From Halanaerobiales bacterium (GTDB lineage Bacteria; Bacillota; Halanaerobiia; Halanaerobiales; DTU029): a stretch of DNA of 64,000 nucleotides. Below the pieces are notes generated by a model. That model ran no database searches. It was not told where the DNA came from and saw nothing but the letters and a program-made list of their open reading frames with translations. The stretch lies in contig JARRCS010000010.1 in assembly GCA_029981855.1 (NCBI GenBank), positions 28,373 to 92,372 on the forward strand, read 5' to 3'. A program made the position numbers and the translations under genes. This document shows positions 19,156-29,837 of this stretch, piece after piece (the first letter of the stretch is position 1; each line of letters begins with the position of its first letter).

Positions 19156-19218
19156 ATGTCAGATTTCAAAATCGAAATGACTATTAAGATCACTGACGAA
19201 TCAGGCAAGGTTGAATAG
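19156..19218 (+). CDS. 20-residue microprotein
   Basis: An ATG preceded by a perfect AAGGAGG at 9 nt opens a 20-codon frame, starting MSDFKIEMTIKI and ending ITDESGKVE, with alternating hydrophobic and charged residues as in a beta strand. It has its own candidate promoter and a strong hairpin terminator 10 nt after the stop, so it is a complete miniature transcription unit. No known family is recognised. It lies at the end of the glycosyltransferase/SPOCS island. It could be a toxin-like or signalling peptide or a structural peptide; the sequence does not decide. Confidence 0.5.
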   Translation: MSDFKIEMTIKITDESGKVE

Positions 19219-19228
19219 TTTTATAGTT

Positions 19229-19253
19229 AAAGGCAGCAAAAGCTGCCTTTTGC
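19229..19253. terminator. Bidirectional terminator between the microgene and gyrB-like gene
   Basis: A 9-bp stem AAAGGCAGC/GCTGCCTTT with a loop of AAAA, followed by TTTTGC on the plus strand. It is placed to end both the plus-strand microgene and the minus-strand topoisomerase gene. Confidence 0.8.
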
Positions 19254-19273
19254 ATCATAAATATTGTAGATAA

Positions 19274-21193
<1,920 letters not shown>

Positions 21194-21215
21194 TCACCTT
21201 CCCTTTCCGCCCTTT

Positions 21216-21281
21216 ATTATATCAGAACAAACTAATTTTTGCCACCTACAGTTTGACGAAAGGGACTAATTATGGAATAAT
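21216..21281. promoter_or_regulatory. Divergent promoters of the topoisomerase genes
   Basis: Rightward: TTGACG (21253-21258), 17 nt, AATAAT (21276-21281), for the A subunit. Leftward: TATAAT on the minus strand (21216-21221) with only a poor -35, for the B subunit. The two face away from each other in a 129-nt gap, so supercoiling could regulate both together. Confidence 0.55.
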
Positions 21282-21316
21282 AGATTAAGAGAAATAATTG
21301 GAGGGGGATTACATAA

Positions 21317-23710
21317 ATGTCAGAACAGATAACACCTATAGCTATTGAAGATAAAATGAGGGATGCCTATTTAAACTACTCCTTAAGTGTTATAGTTGCC
21401 AGGGCCCTGCCCGATGTCAGGGATGGCTTAAAACCCGTCCACCGCAGGATACTTTATGCTGCCAGGGAACTTAATCTTTTTCACAACAAACCCCACAAGA
21501 AATCGGCCAGAATAGTGGGTGAGGTACTGGGAAAATACCATCCTCATGGTGATGCTGCCGTTTATGATGCCATGGTCAGAATGGCCCAGGATTTTAACCA
21601 GCGCTACCGTCTTATCGATGGCCACGGCAACTTCGGCTCCATTGACGGTGATAGCCCGGCCGCTATGCGTTATACCGAAGCCAGACTAACGGAGTTGGCC
21701 GAAAACCTACTGGCTGATATCAATCAGGATACGGTTGATTTTATAGATAATTTTGATGGTTCCCTTAAGGAACCGGTAATCTTACCGGCACGGGTTCCTA
21801 ATCTCTTGATTAACGGTACCAGCGGAATCGCCGTCGGTATGAGTACAGATATCCCGCCCCATAACCTGGGTGAGGTAGTCGATGGTCTCCTTTATCTTCT
21901 AAAACACCCGGGGGCAAGGTTAGAGACGATTATGAAATATATACCGGGTCCCGATTTTCCCACAGGGGCCAAGATTGTTGGTGATAACGGGATTTATGAT
22001 GCCTATAAAACCGGTAAGGGCAAGCTTATCTTAAGAGCCACCACCAAAATAGAGAAGGCAGGTAAAAAGAAACAGATTGTAATTACCGAAATTCCCTATC
22101 AACTTAACAAATTAAGGTTAATTGAAGAGATAGCCGAGATGTATAATAAGGGTAAGATTGAAAACATCTCCGATCTGAGGGATGAATCCGACCAGGAGGG
22201 ATTAAGGATTGTTATTGAATTAAAATCTAATGCCGTCAGTGAGCTGGTTCTCAACCAGCTATATAAATATACCTCACTCCAGACTTCCTACAGGATAAAT
22301 ATGTTAGCCCTGGTGGGAAAACAGCCTGAGGTAATGAATTTAATTACCATCCTGCAGCATTTTATAGATTTCCGCAGAGAGGTAATTACCCGCCGTACTA
22401 AATATAAATTAAATAAAGCCAGAAATAGATACCATATCCTACAGGGTTTAATCAGGGCCATCGATAAACTGGATCTGGTTATTTCGATTATCCGTAATTC
22501 CAGGTCGACCGGGGAGGCCAGTAAAATCCTGCAGGAGAAGCTCGCTATCAGCGCTGAACAGGCCAAAGCAATCCTGGAGATGCAGCTGCAGCGTCTGGTC
22601 GGTATGGAGACCGAGAAATTACATGCTGAGGCCAGGGACCTTGCTACAGATATCACCAGTTATCAGGAGATCTTAAGTAATCAAGAAAAGTTGGATGAGG
22701 TATTAAAGGAAGAACTGCTGGAAATCAAGAAAAAGTTTGCAGACAAGCGCAAAACAGAGATTATTCCTGATGAAGAAGAGGCTCAGATCTCAGAGGCCGA
22801 TTTGATTAAGGAAAAAGAAGCGGTTATTACCTATTCTTACCGTCAGAATATCAAACGTACCACTTCTGAAGAATATGCCAGGGCCGGCAAAAATGACTAT
22901 ATAATTAAATTTACATCAGGGACAAGTCTTGATAATCTCCTCTTCTTTACTCAGTCCGGAGATGTCTATACTCTGCCTGTTCATAATATTCCGGAACACC
23001 ACGGCCTTTCTACCGGTGAGAGTATCAAGAAGTATTTAAAGATTCCCCTCAGGGAAAAGATAGTTAATGTTATCTGTTTAAATGATGAGCGAAAAAAGAA
23101 ATATATAACCATAGCCACAAAAAAGGGGCTGGTTAAGAAAACCCTCGGTGAGGAGTATGTAACCAACTACTCAAGCATCAAGGCAATAAAGCTCAATGAG
23201 GATGATCTGGTGGTTGGTGTTGCCGTTACCGATGGCAGCCAGGAAATTCTCCTGGCAACAAAGGAAGGTCAGACGATCAGATTTAAGGAGGATTCCATTA
23301 GTGCCACCGGTAGGAATACAATAGGTAGTATCGGGATAAAATTAAAGGATAATGATGAAGTTATCAATATGAATATTGTTTCTCAGGATGATTTTATTAT
23401 CTCCATCTCGGACTCGGGCAAGGCAAAACGTACTGGGCTTGAAGAGTATAAAATCCAGAATAGAAACGGTAAGGGCCTAAAAACCTGCGGTTCTAATATC
23501 TATAAGATGGCCGGTGTGCTCAGCGCCGGAATTGAAGACTATCTCCTGCTTGTTACCAGTGATGAAAGATTATACCCGGTGCGTGTTGATGTCATAACTG
23601 AGACAAAGAGGGCCGGGAATATGTACAGGCTAATCGATACCGGGGGGAATGAAAAAATTTCAGCCGTTTATAAACTACCGGTTGCCCCTGAGAACACGGA
23701 AAATGATTAG
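21317..23710 (+). CDS. gyrA: Type IIA DNA topoisomerase, A (cleavage) subunit, GyrA/ParC
   Basis: A 797-residue breakage-reunion subunit. The winged-helix region has [24 protein letters not shown], and the catalytic tyrosine is in [11 protein letters not shown] (about residue 122). A coiled-coil tower leads to a C-terminal beta-pinwheel from about residue 510. The place of the GyrA box (QRRGGKG) reads QNRNGKG, a degenerate version; loss of this motif abolishes DNA wrapping in true gyrase, which leaves open a topoisomerase IV-like role. GGAGGGGG precedes the ATG. Confidence 0.9.
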   Translation: MSEQITPIAIEDKMRDAYLNYSLSVIVARALPDVRDGLKPVHRRILYAARELNLFHNKPHKKSARIVGEVLGKYHPHGDAAVYDAMVRMAQDFNQRYRLIDGHGNFGSIDGDSPAAMRYTEARLTELAENLLADINQDTVDFIDNFDGSLKEPVILPARVPNLLINGTSGIAVGMSTDIPPHNLGEVVDGLLYLLKHPGARLETIMKYIPGPDFPTGAKIVGDNGIYDAYKTGKGKLILRATTKIEKAGKKKQIVITEIPYQLNKLRLIEEIAEMYNKGKIENISDLRDESDQEGLRIVIELKSNAVSELVLNQLYKYTSLQTSYRINMLALVGKQPEVMNLITILQHFIDFRREVITRRTKYKLNKARNRYHILQGLIRAIDKLDLVISIIRNSRSTGEASKILQEKLAISAEQAKAILEMQLQRLVGMETEKLHAEARDLATDITSYQEILSNQEKLDEVLKEELLEIKKKFADKRKTEIIPDEEEAQISEADLIKEKEAVITYSYRQNIKRTTSEEYARAGKNDYIIKFTSGTSLDNLLFFTQSGDVYTLPVHNIPEHHGLSTGESIKKYLKIPLREKIVNVICLNDERKKKYITIATKKGLVKKTLGEEYVTNYSSIKAIKLNEDDLVVGVAVTDGSQEILLATKEGQTIRFKEDSISATGRNTIGSIGIKLKDNDEVINMNIVSQDDFIISISDSGKAKRTGLEEYKIQNRNGKGLKTCGSNIYKMAGVLSAGIEDYLLLVTSDERLYPVRVDVITETKRAGNMYRLIDTGGNEKISAVYKLPVAPENTEND

Positions 23711-23734
23711 ACGAACTTATATATAGAGACTGCC

Positions 23735-23767
23735 ATAAAGGGTCTACCTTTCAGGTAGACCCTTTAT
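23735..23767 (+). terminator. Terminator of the gyrA-like gene
   Basis: A 15-bp stem (23735-23749 with 23753-23767) with loop TTC. The T-tract after the stem is short, but the stem is very stable. Confidence 0.72.
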
Positions 23768-23770
23768 AAT

Positions 23771-23870
23771 GCCTCATTATTAATTCGGCAACAACTATAA
23801 ATAAATGTTGGAGAGATGTTTGGAAATTTTTTGAATGAGTCTTGATGAATTGAAGGGAAAAATTTGGCCG
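23771..23870 (+). repeat. Interspersed repeat R2, long copy a
   Basis: Contains GGCAACAACTATAAATAAAT, GTTGGAGAGATGTTTGGAAA and TTTTTTGAATGAG, and aligns over about 80 nt with copy c at 38226-38315. It lies between the gyrA terminator and the sleB-like stop codon (27 nt). Confidence 0.75.
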
Positions 23871-23897
23871 AGCCACAGGAAGTGGCAAGCTGTTTAA

Positions 23898-24503
23898 TCA
23901 CTTTGCAAAGACATGATTACCAATTCTGACTGTTATCTCTCTGGTTGATAACCACCAGAGTGTTTTGGCCTTATCGGGATTATAGAAGTATAATGCTCCT
24001 CTGCTGGGATCATTTCCTCTAAGAGCCTCGCGGGCAGCTTGATATGAAGTGCTGTTCGGTGTTAGATTGATCTGGCCGTCATCAACCGAGGAAAACTGTC
24101 CGCTTTGATAGATGACACCCCTGATGGTATTGGGGAATTCTGGACTCTTCAGCCTGTTTAAAACAACTGCCCCGACCGCTACCTGACCCTGGAAAGGCTC
24201 TCCTCTGGCCTCAGCATGAATAACCCTTGCCAGCAGGTCGAGGTCACCATCTTCCAGTTCAGGTCTGTCAATAACTATATCCCGACTGGATTCACCGGAA
24301 TCTTCAGTAGCCTGTCCAATTTTAGAAACTAAAATCAGTAACAGGGCCAGCAAAATACCCCGGTAAACACTATCTTTATCAAGAGAAACTGCCTCTGCCC
24401 TCTGAACAATGCCCGCGGTTAACGGAAATAATGGAAAAAATGAATAAAAAGTTAGGATAAAAATTGTAAGTATACAGGTATACTTGATAGACTTCCTGGA
24501 CAT
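23898..24503 (-). CDS. Cell wall hydrolase, SleB/CwlJ family
   Basis: A 201-residue exported hydrolase with an N-terminal hydrophobic anchor (residues about 8-30), then a Hydrolase_2 (SleB/CwlJ) domain from residue 85: LLARVIHAEARGE with the catalytic glutamate, GAVVLNRLKSPEFPNT and GALYFYNP. This family contains the lytic transglycosylases that degrade spore cortex, but also vegetative members. It lacks the N-terminal PG-binding domain of SleB proper. It is 12 nt after the SLH-tether gene, GGAGG precedes the ATG, and it probably belongs to the envelope operon. Confidence 0.88.
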   Translation of the reverse strand: MSRKSIKYTCILTIFILTFYSFFPLFPLTAGIVQRAEAVSLDKDSVYRGILLALLLILVSKIGQATEDSGESSRDIVIDRPELEDGDLDLLARVIHAEARGEPFQGQVAVGAVVLNRLKSPEFPNTIRGVIYQSGQFSSVDDGQINLTPNSTSYQAAREALRGNDPSRGALYFYNPDKAKTLWWLSTREITVRIGNHVFAK

Positions 24504-24515
24504 ATTTGACCTCCG

Positions 24516-25454
24516 TTACATCGATGATAAGATAGCAATGGCAGCGATGAGGGCAATCCCATAAAGGTAATTTTTATCGGTACTTCCCGTTTCTTTTTTA
24601 GTTTCAGTAATGCTGCTGTTAATTTGATTCTTGAGTTCGTTTAATTCCTTCTGCAGGGCGTTAATTCTTGTACGGTTAACGATCTGCTGGTCCTGTAAAC
24701 TCTGAATAGTCATGTTATCACTAATCTGGTTCTCAATACTGGCAAACTGTTCATCATGTTTTTTGAGAAGTTCATCAGTCCGGTTAATCTCCTCTTCCAG
24801 AGCAGTAATTTTATTACTAACATCATTATTGACACCGGCAATCTCTTTCTTTAAACGGGCAATCTCTTCTTCCAGTGATTTGATCTTTAAAATACTGTCA
24901 ATAATCTTAGTGACATCGCTTTCTATATTGCTTACCTGATTATTAACATCCATTATTTGTCGATTAGCTTTATCCAGCTCACCGGATAGGTTCTTTATTT
25001 TGGTATTTAATTTATCTATTTTATCAGCTGTATTAAAGTCAACCTCCTCTAATTTGGTCATCCGGTCATCCTGAATGACATCCTTTTGTTCGAGTTTCTT
25101 AATTTGTTCTTGAAAAACCTCATCCTTTTTTGCCAGGTCAACCAGTTCATCCCGGAACTCTAGGGAAAGCTTTCTTAAGAGATCAATATCCTCCTCGCTA
25201 GCCTGGGTTGCTCCTCCCTGAATACTCTCTAACAGACGGGCTACAATCTCTGCCAGTTCATAACGGGAAACCTGATCTTTTCCCCTGAAGGTACCATCAT
25301 CATATAAGGAAACCAATCCCTTATCCACTAGTTTCTTGACACTTTGATATGCCCAGTGGTTTTTAGGCACATCCTTAATCTCAGCAGCATTTACGGAGAT
25401 GCTGGCAACTAGCATTAAGGCCAGCAAAAGTAAAACAAGATACTTTTTCATCAC
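24516..25454 (-). CDS. SLH-domain coiled-coil envelope tether (Omp-alpha/OmpM-like)
   Basis: A 312-residue protein with a signal peptide (to about NAAEI, residue 24), one SLH domain (VPKNHWAYQSVKKLVDKGLVSLYDDGTFRGKD region, 27-75), a long coiled coil (about 90-275) and a C-terminal hydrophobic segment YGIALIAAIAILSSM. This order is that of Thermotoga Omp-alpha, which spans the periplasm from peptidoglycan to outer membrane. OmpM of diderm Firmicutes differs by ending in a beta-barrel. It follows the exbB-exbD-tonB operon, supporting an outer-membrane tether role. An AAGGAGG site precedes the tandem ATGs. Confidence 0.82.
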   Translation of the reverse strand: MMKKYLVLLLLALMLVASISVNAAEIKDVPKNHWAYQSVKKLVDKGLVSLYDDGTFRGKDQVSRYELAEIVARLLESIQGGATQASEEDIDLLRKLSLEFRDELVDLAKKDEVFQEQIKKLEQKDVIQDDRMTKLEEVDFNTADKIDKLNTKIKNLSGELDKANRQIMDVNNQVSNIESDVTKIIDSILKIKSLEEEIARLKKEIAGVNNDVSNKITALEEEINRTDELLKKHDEQFASIENQISDNMTIQSLQDQQIVNRTRINALQKELNELKNQINSSITETKKETGSTDKNYLYGIALIAAIAILSSM

Positions 25455-25527
25455 AGAAAATCCTCCTTATTTTAAATTTGTGCCCCTTGGATCACCTTCC
25501 GTTCGGCAGTTTTCCAAAAGAAAATTC

Positions 25528-27543
25528 CTATGGTATGAATTTTAATCCTTTTAAGCTTACCTCAACATCATCGTTATCTTCGCTGATAAATTTTGTTTCT
25601 TCCCATTCGATCTGATGCTCCCCCACTTTCAGTACCTTGAAATGAATACTTGCCAGTATGCCCTGTGATTTTTCAGTTGGTATGTTTTCTGCAAACTTAA
25701 TTAGCCCGCTTTCCGAAAGGTCCGGCTTACTCCAGGGTAATAGATTACTGCCTTTTATGAAAAAATCTCCGGGTGAAACACTAACCGGTTTCAGGTATTC
25801 GGGGTTATATTTTAGGTTGAACTTTAATCTATCTATCTTATCGCCGTAGTCATTACGTATATTTACACCGATAATATCTACCGTAATATAGTCACCGGCC
25901 TCTACCTTGTCCTCTTCTTTTAAAGACAGGTACATAAGTGGTCCTAATTCCGGTAGGTTTAGATTATCAAACCGGGCTATTTCTTTATAGCCGTGTAAAC
26001 CCCTGACATCAACTGCAAAGGGCAGTTGACCTTCTACCTGAAGGGCCTTAACCTGCCATCTAACCTTGACCGTTTCACCTGCCTGAATATTTCCTGGGTA
26101 TTTTCTGGCCTTTTCTTTGGTAGCCAGTAATAACCCCGGCGGGAGAATTAATTCGGTTGAGACATCATAAAGGGTCGACCCCCCACTATTACTTATACTG
26201 GCCTCAAGCTTGAAGGGGTTGGGTTCAAGCCTACCCCTATTAACTCTTAATTCATCAACCATTTTTAGGGTTGTTTCCAGATTTGGTGGTCCCACAAACT
26301 TGATCTCTCGCTTAACCTGATTGGAGTCGGTGTTTTCTGCCTCAACTTTGACAAGGTAGCTTACCTTCGGTGGTAATTCATTTCCGGCAGTTTTGACATA
26401 CCAGGCCACCTGGGTGATCTCTCCCGGTTCCAGGTCACCAAGGGATTTTTCCTTACCCTCAGCCTTGAGGGAATCCGGTAGGCTTAATCTAATCTTGACT
26501 TTCTTAGCCTTAATCTCGGAGGTATTTTCAACATAGGCAATGATCGGGAAGGTCTTATCGGGTGTATCAAAGGTTACTTCAGCAGGTGATGTAACCCCGA
26601 GTGATAAGAGACCGGGTACAATTGTAATACCTCCTAAACCATAGTTAGTTATATAACTTCTGCTTGCCCCAGGCTCCAGTAATTCAGGAACCCAGTACAT
26701 AGCGATAGCACTATCAATCTCATACTCTCCCTTGCGCAGAAAATCCTCACCGGGATTAAAATCAAAATCCCAGACACCATCTGCCAGGCTTCCCCAGTCA
26801 GCTAGACATACCTTATCAGGGGCGGTAACACCTGAACCGGTAAAGCTACCCTGAGAGGTAACATTGGGATGACTGATACTGTCAAAGGCCTGCCAGAAGG
26901 CAGGTAGCTGTTTTTTATAATAAACTTTATCAGTGGTAACGGCATCATTTCCTATTCTAAAGGGGGCCCCATCATTCTGGCCCAGCATGGTATCCAGCAT
27001 AATTCTCATACCAACCTTCTGTACCTCCTGGCTGATATTCTCTACCCTGTATTTAATTTGAACAGTGTCATATAACCCGGTTGTTGAGCTCTTAACTATT
27101 GTTAAAATCTGTTCTACTTTCAATTTATCAGCAAATTTAGTGGTGGTATGTATGCTGCCATCCTTGATATGAGGAGGTTGAATAACCTCACCGTATTTAC
27201 CCGCTTTACCGGCCCTTCTTCCAGTTGAACCCCCGAAGACATAGTAATCTCCGTTAATCCAGATGGTGGTATAAGATGTCCAGGGTTTCGGCCGGCCATA
27301 AATCAGGGGTTTATTTTCATCGTTGCTGCGCAAGGGAGCGCCACCGGTAGTTTCAATGGCGAACCGGCCCTGTCCATTTTCATCCATATTCATAACTACA
27401 ACTATATAATCATTACCGAGCCTGAGATTATTATATTGATCTATCTCAGTAAAGAAGGTCTCAATTCCATAAACAGTACTGGTACAAAGAACAATAATAG
27501 ACAAAACTAGAAAAACCATTAATTCCCTTTGCAAACTTTTCAC
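25528..27543 (-). CDS. Secreted protein with C-terminal cohesin-like domain
   Basis: A 671-residue exported protein with a signal peptide ending near VYGIE (residue 28). Residues 30-320 form an unrecognised globular region. Residues about 330-530 look like two NEW3/CARDB-type beta domains (PIIAYVENTSEIKAKKVKIRLSLP; EASISNSGGSTLYDVSTEL). The last 130 residues (VEAGDYITVDIIGVNI, YNPEYLKPVSVSPG, ILASIHFKVL) resemble a cohesin fold. It starts 6 nt after tonB, so it is probably a client or partner of the Ton complex, or part of envelope assembly. Function unknown. Confidence 0.7.
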   Translation of the reverse strand: MKSLQRELMVFLVLSIIVLCTSTVYGIETFFTEIDQYNNLRLGNDYIVVVMNMDENGQGRFAIETTGGAPLRSNDENKPLIYGRPKPWTSYTTIWINGDYYVFGGSTGRRAGKAGKYGEVIQPPHIKDGSIHTTTKFADKLKVEQILTIVKSSTTGLYDTVQIKYRVENISQEVQKVGMRIMLDTMLGQNDGAPFRIGNDAVTTDKVYYKKQLPAFWQAFDSISHPNVTSQGSFTGSGVTAPDKVCLADWGSLADGVWDFDFNPGEDFLRKGEYEIDSAIAMYWVPELLEPGASRSYITNYGLGGITIVPGLLSLGVTSPAEVTFDTPDKTFPIIAYVENTSEIKAKKVKIRLSLPDSLKAEGKEKSLGDLEPGEITQVAWYVKTAGNELPPKVSYLVKVEAENTDSNQVKREIKFVGPPNLETTLKMVDELRVNRGRLEPNPFKLEASISNSGGSTLYDVSTELILPPGLLLATKEKARKYPGNIQAGETVKVRWQVKALQVEGQLPFAVDVRGLHGYKEIARFDNLNLPELGPLMYLSLKEEDKVEAGDYITVDIIGVNIRNDYGDKIDRLKFNLKYNPEYLKPVSVSPGDFFIKGSNLLPWSKPDLSESGLIKFAENIPTEKSQGILASIHFKVLKVGEHQIEWEETKFISEDNDDVEVSLKGLKFIP

Positions 27544-27549
27544 CTCCTA

Positions 27550-28488
27550 TCATCTGAAGGTCAGTTTTCCATATTTTACATCAACCTGAGTATTTCCCTC
27601 ATCATCAATCTTGTATTCAACAGTAATTACAATTGAATAAGGCTGTTTATAACTCTTAAACTTCCAACCTCTTTCCAGGGTTAGAGATGCAGTTCTATCC
27701 ATCTGTTCGATTCCGGAGGAATTCAAGACCTCAACCTTTTCAACCTGTCCATTAGCTCTCACATGAACAATAAGCTCAACTTTACCATCCAGTCCTTCTC
27801 CAACCAGATCTTTGGGATAGATTGGCGCAGGTGCGCCAATAATTAAATCGCCCGCTGTTGGCGGTGGAGGTGGTGGGGGGGGTGTTTTCTTTTCTTCCAC
27901 TTCAGGCTCTACTGCTGGCTCTACATCCAGTTCTGCTTCCTGTTCTGTTTCGACATCTGGTTCCGGCTGAGGTTCCCCTTCAGTTATTGCCTCCTTCTTT
28001 TCTACTTCTATCTTTACATCACTCTGTTCACTTGAAATAATCTTTTTACTTTCATGTTCGGTCATCGGTTCCGGCTTAACTTCCGGTTCTACTTTTGGTT
28101 TGGGCTCAGGCTTCGGCTTAACCCCTGGTTCTACTTTCTTCGGTTCAGGCTTAGGCTTTGGTTCTGCTTTAGGTTTGGGCTTAGGTTTAGGCTTTGGTTC
28201 TACTTGAGGTTCTACCTTGGGTTTGGGTTCTGGTTTTACTTCTGATTCTGGTTCAGGTTCTAATTTAGGTTCTGGTTTGACGATTTTCATAACGGGCTTG
28301 GCTGGTTTAGTGGTTTTAGATTCTACCTGGTATTCTACAATCTGAATAAAGCTAAATTCCCTAGTATTTTCATTATTACCCATGATACTTAAACTCCCGA
28401 AAGGAAAAAAGAGTAATAACAACAGATGGATAATTAATGAGATAGTCATATAGACGGCAAACCGGTTCGATTCTTTACTATAACGCAT
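27550..28488 (-). CDS. tonB: Energy transducer TonB
   Basis: TonB carries proton-motive energy from ExbB/ExbD to outer-membrane receptors. The 312 residues have a cytoplasmic start, one membrane anchor (ISLIIHLLLLLFFPF, residues 16-32), a very long Pro-Lys-Glu periplasmic spacer (about 65-205, many PKPEPK repeats) and the folded C-terminal domain (APAPIYPKDLVGEGLDGKVELIVHV; VLNSSGIEQMD). The long spacer suits a wide periplasm. It lies 6 nt after exbD. Its presence argues strongly for a diderm cell. Confidence 0.9.
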   Translation of the reverse strand: MRYSKESNRFAVYMTISLIIHLLLLLFFPFGSLSIMGNNENTREFSFIQIVEYQVESKTTKPAKPVMKIVKPEPKLEPEPESEVKPEPKPKVEPQVEPKPKPKPKPKAEPKPKPEPKKVEPGVKPKPEPKPKVEPEVKPEPMTEHESKKIISSEQSDVKIEVEKKEAITEGEPQPEPDVETEQEAELDVEPAVEPEVEEKKTPPPPPPPPTAGDLIIGAPAPIYPKDLVGEGLDGKVELIVHVRANGQVEKVEVLNSSGIEQMDRTASLTLERGWKFKSYKQPYSIVITVEYKIDDEGNTQVDVKYGKLTFR

Positions 28489-28494
28489 TTTATA

Positions 28495-28896
28495 CTACTC
28501 CTTTTTTTCAGCAGCTAAAGCAAGCTTATATATACCCACCTGACGCAGACTATCCATAACCGCAATTATATGTTTGTATCTTACCTCTCTATCAGCATTA
28601 ATAATAGCAACTATTTCCCGGTTTTCATCATATTTTGTTTTGGCTACTTCCATTAGATTACTCAGAGAGGTTTTCTTGCCCCTATAGAATATTTCTCCTG
28701 CTGCATTAATATCGATGATCATATTCTTACTCTGCTGTTCTGTAACGGTTACCGCCTTGGGTAGTTTCAAATCGATCCCGGTGGGATTGGAACGAAAGGT
28801 AGTAAATAACATAAAAAAGATTAGCAAGAAGAAGATAACATCGATCATCGGAATAATATTGATTGAAGACTTCTTCTTAAGTGTAGTTTTGAACAT
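28495..28896 (-). CDS. exbD: ExbD/TolR family biopolymer transport protein
   Basis: A 133-residue subunit of the TonB motor. One transmembrane helix near the N-terminus (IIPMIDVIFFLLIFFML) carries the conserved proton-handling aspartate, followed by a periplasmic domain. I chose ATG 28896, with AGAGGTGA inside the end of exbB, over a GTG 21 nt upstream. It overlaps exbB by 20 nt. Confidence 0.9.
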   Translation of the reverse strand: MFKTTLKKKSSINIIPMIDVIFFLLIFFMLFTTFRSNPTGIDLKLPKAVTVTEQQSKNMIIDINAAGEIFYRGKKTSLSNLMEVAKTKYDENREIVAIINADREVRYKHIIAVMDSLRQVGIYKLALAAEKKE

Positions 28897-29524
28897 CACT
28901 GTCACCTCTGTTACCAACTACATCCATAATGTCAACCATGCTCAGATTCATTTCATGAGCCTTGGCTGCAACCTTATTTGTGAAATATGAATAAAATATG
29001 GCAGAAGGAATAGCAATTATAAGTCCTAAAGCAGTACTAATCAAAGCAGCCGCAATACCGGCACTTACCTGATTAGGGTTGGCAGTCCCAACAGCAGCAC
29101 CAAGAATATTAAAACTACTGATAATACCTAAAACCGTACCTAACAGCCCCAGTAAGGGAGAAATCATGGAGACTACATCCAGTATCGGTAGATGTTTTTC
29201 CATCTTCTTGATCTCGTCTTCACCAACAGCCTGTAAAACCTCTCTAATCCTGGCAGGATCTTCACTGTGATGGGATAAAGCCGTGGCCAGCAGTTTAGCA
29301 TTCGGACCCTTCTCACCCTTTAATTCATTTAGAGCTGTAAGAATGTCATTCTGTTCCACGAGAAGCTCAATTTTCTTAATCAGACGGAAACTACTATCAC
29401 GATACCTTAAAAAAAAGAATATCTTTTCCAGGATAACGGCAACACTGAAGATTGAAGCTATAAGTAGTGGTATTGCTGTTGGCCCCCCAAGTGCCAGAAA
29501 ACCCCAAATTTGACTTAAATCCAA
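28877..29524 (-). CDS. exbB: MotA/TolQ/ExbB proton channel family protein
   Basis: The 215-residue channel subunit of the TonB motor: three membrane helices, with the large cytoplasmic loop between the first and second, and the conserved pore helices AKLLATALSHH...MISPLLGLLGTVLGIISSF and AALISTALGLIIAIPSAIFYSYF. The likely start is TTG 29524, spaced 8 nt from AAAGGAG; a GTG at 29533 overlaps the ribosome site. First gene of the exbB-exbD-tonB operon. Confidence 0.9.
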   Translation of the reverse strand: MDLSQIWGFLALGGPTAIPLLIASIFSVAVILEKIFFFLRYRDSSFRLIKKIELLVEQNDILTALNELKGEKGPNAKLLATALSHHSEDPARIREVLQAVGEDEIKKMEKHLPILDVVSMISPLLGLLGTVLGIISSFNILGAAVGTANPNQVSAGIAAALISTALGLIIAIPSAIFYSYFTNKVAAKAHEMNLSMVDIMDVVGNRGDSDVQNYT

Positions 29525-29609
29525 ATCTATCACTCCTTTTATATACAGTTACTATGTAATTATTTCGACACAAATAATAGTTTTCCTGCTTAATTCCCAA
29601 AATAGATAA

Positions 29610-29638
29610 AGACCTTCAGAAAATTAATCTGAAGGTCT
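29610..29638 (-). terminator. Terminator of the PHP/small-protein operon
   Basis: An 11-bp perfect stem AGACCTTCAGA/TCTGAAGGTCT, loop of seven, followed on the minus strand by TTTATCTATTTT. It is 24 nt after the small-protein stop. Confidence 0.78.
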
Positions 29639-29661
29639 CAGCATTTATTCTCAGGCCAACT

Positions 29662-29835
29662 TTAATGATTTGATGTGTTCATTACCATATGTTTAGCATC
29701 GTCCAGGATTTCTTCCAGCTCTTCCATACTAATCTCTACTCCTCTTTCCTTAATCAGGGTTTTAATGTTCTGGTCATATTGTCTGGTATAGTCATAAAAG
29801 GTCTCCTCCAGTCTCTTCATTAAATTGGTTTCCAC
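29662..29835 (-). CDS. Small acidic hypothetical protein (57 residues)
   Basis: A GTG start with AAAGGGGAT seven nt upstream opens a 57-codon frame (METNLMKRLEETFYDYTRQY..., middle GVEISMEELEEILDDAKHM). It is helical and acidic in appearance, with no cysteine and no membrane segment. It begins 2 nt after the PHP gene stop and ends just before a terminator, so it is the second gene of that operon. No family is recognised. Confidence 0.6.
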   Translation of the reverse strand: METNLMKRLEETFYDYTRQYDQNIKTLIKERGVEISMEELEEILDDAKHMVMNTSNH

Positions 29836-29837
29836 TT

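Noticed and set aside
21222..21250. Weak R1-like match between the topoisomerase genes
   Set aside because: GGTGGCAAAAATTAGTTTGT matches R1 only partly and is constrained by the promoter; not counted.
28054..28245. Open plus-strand frames opposite the TonB spacer
   Set aside because: They are complements of the Pro-Lys-Glu repeats and give low-complexity Leu/Phe/Arg chains with no ribosome site.
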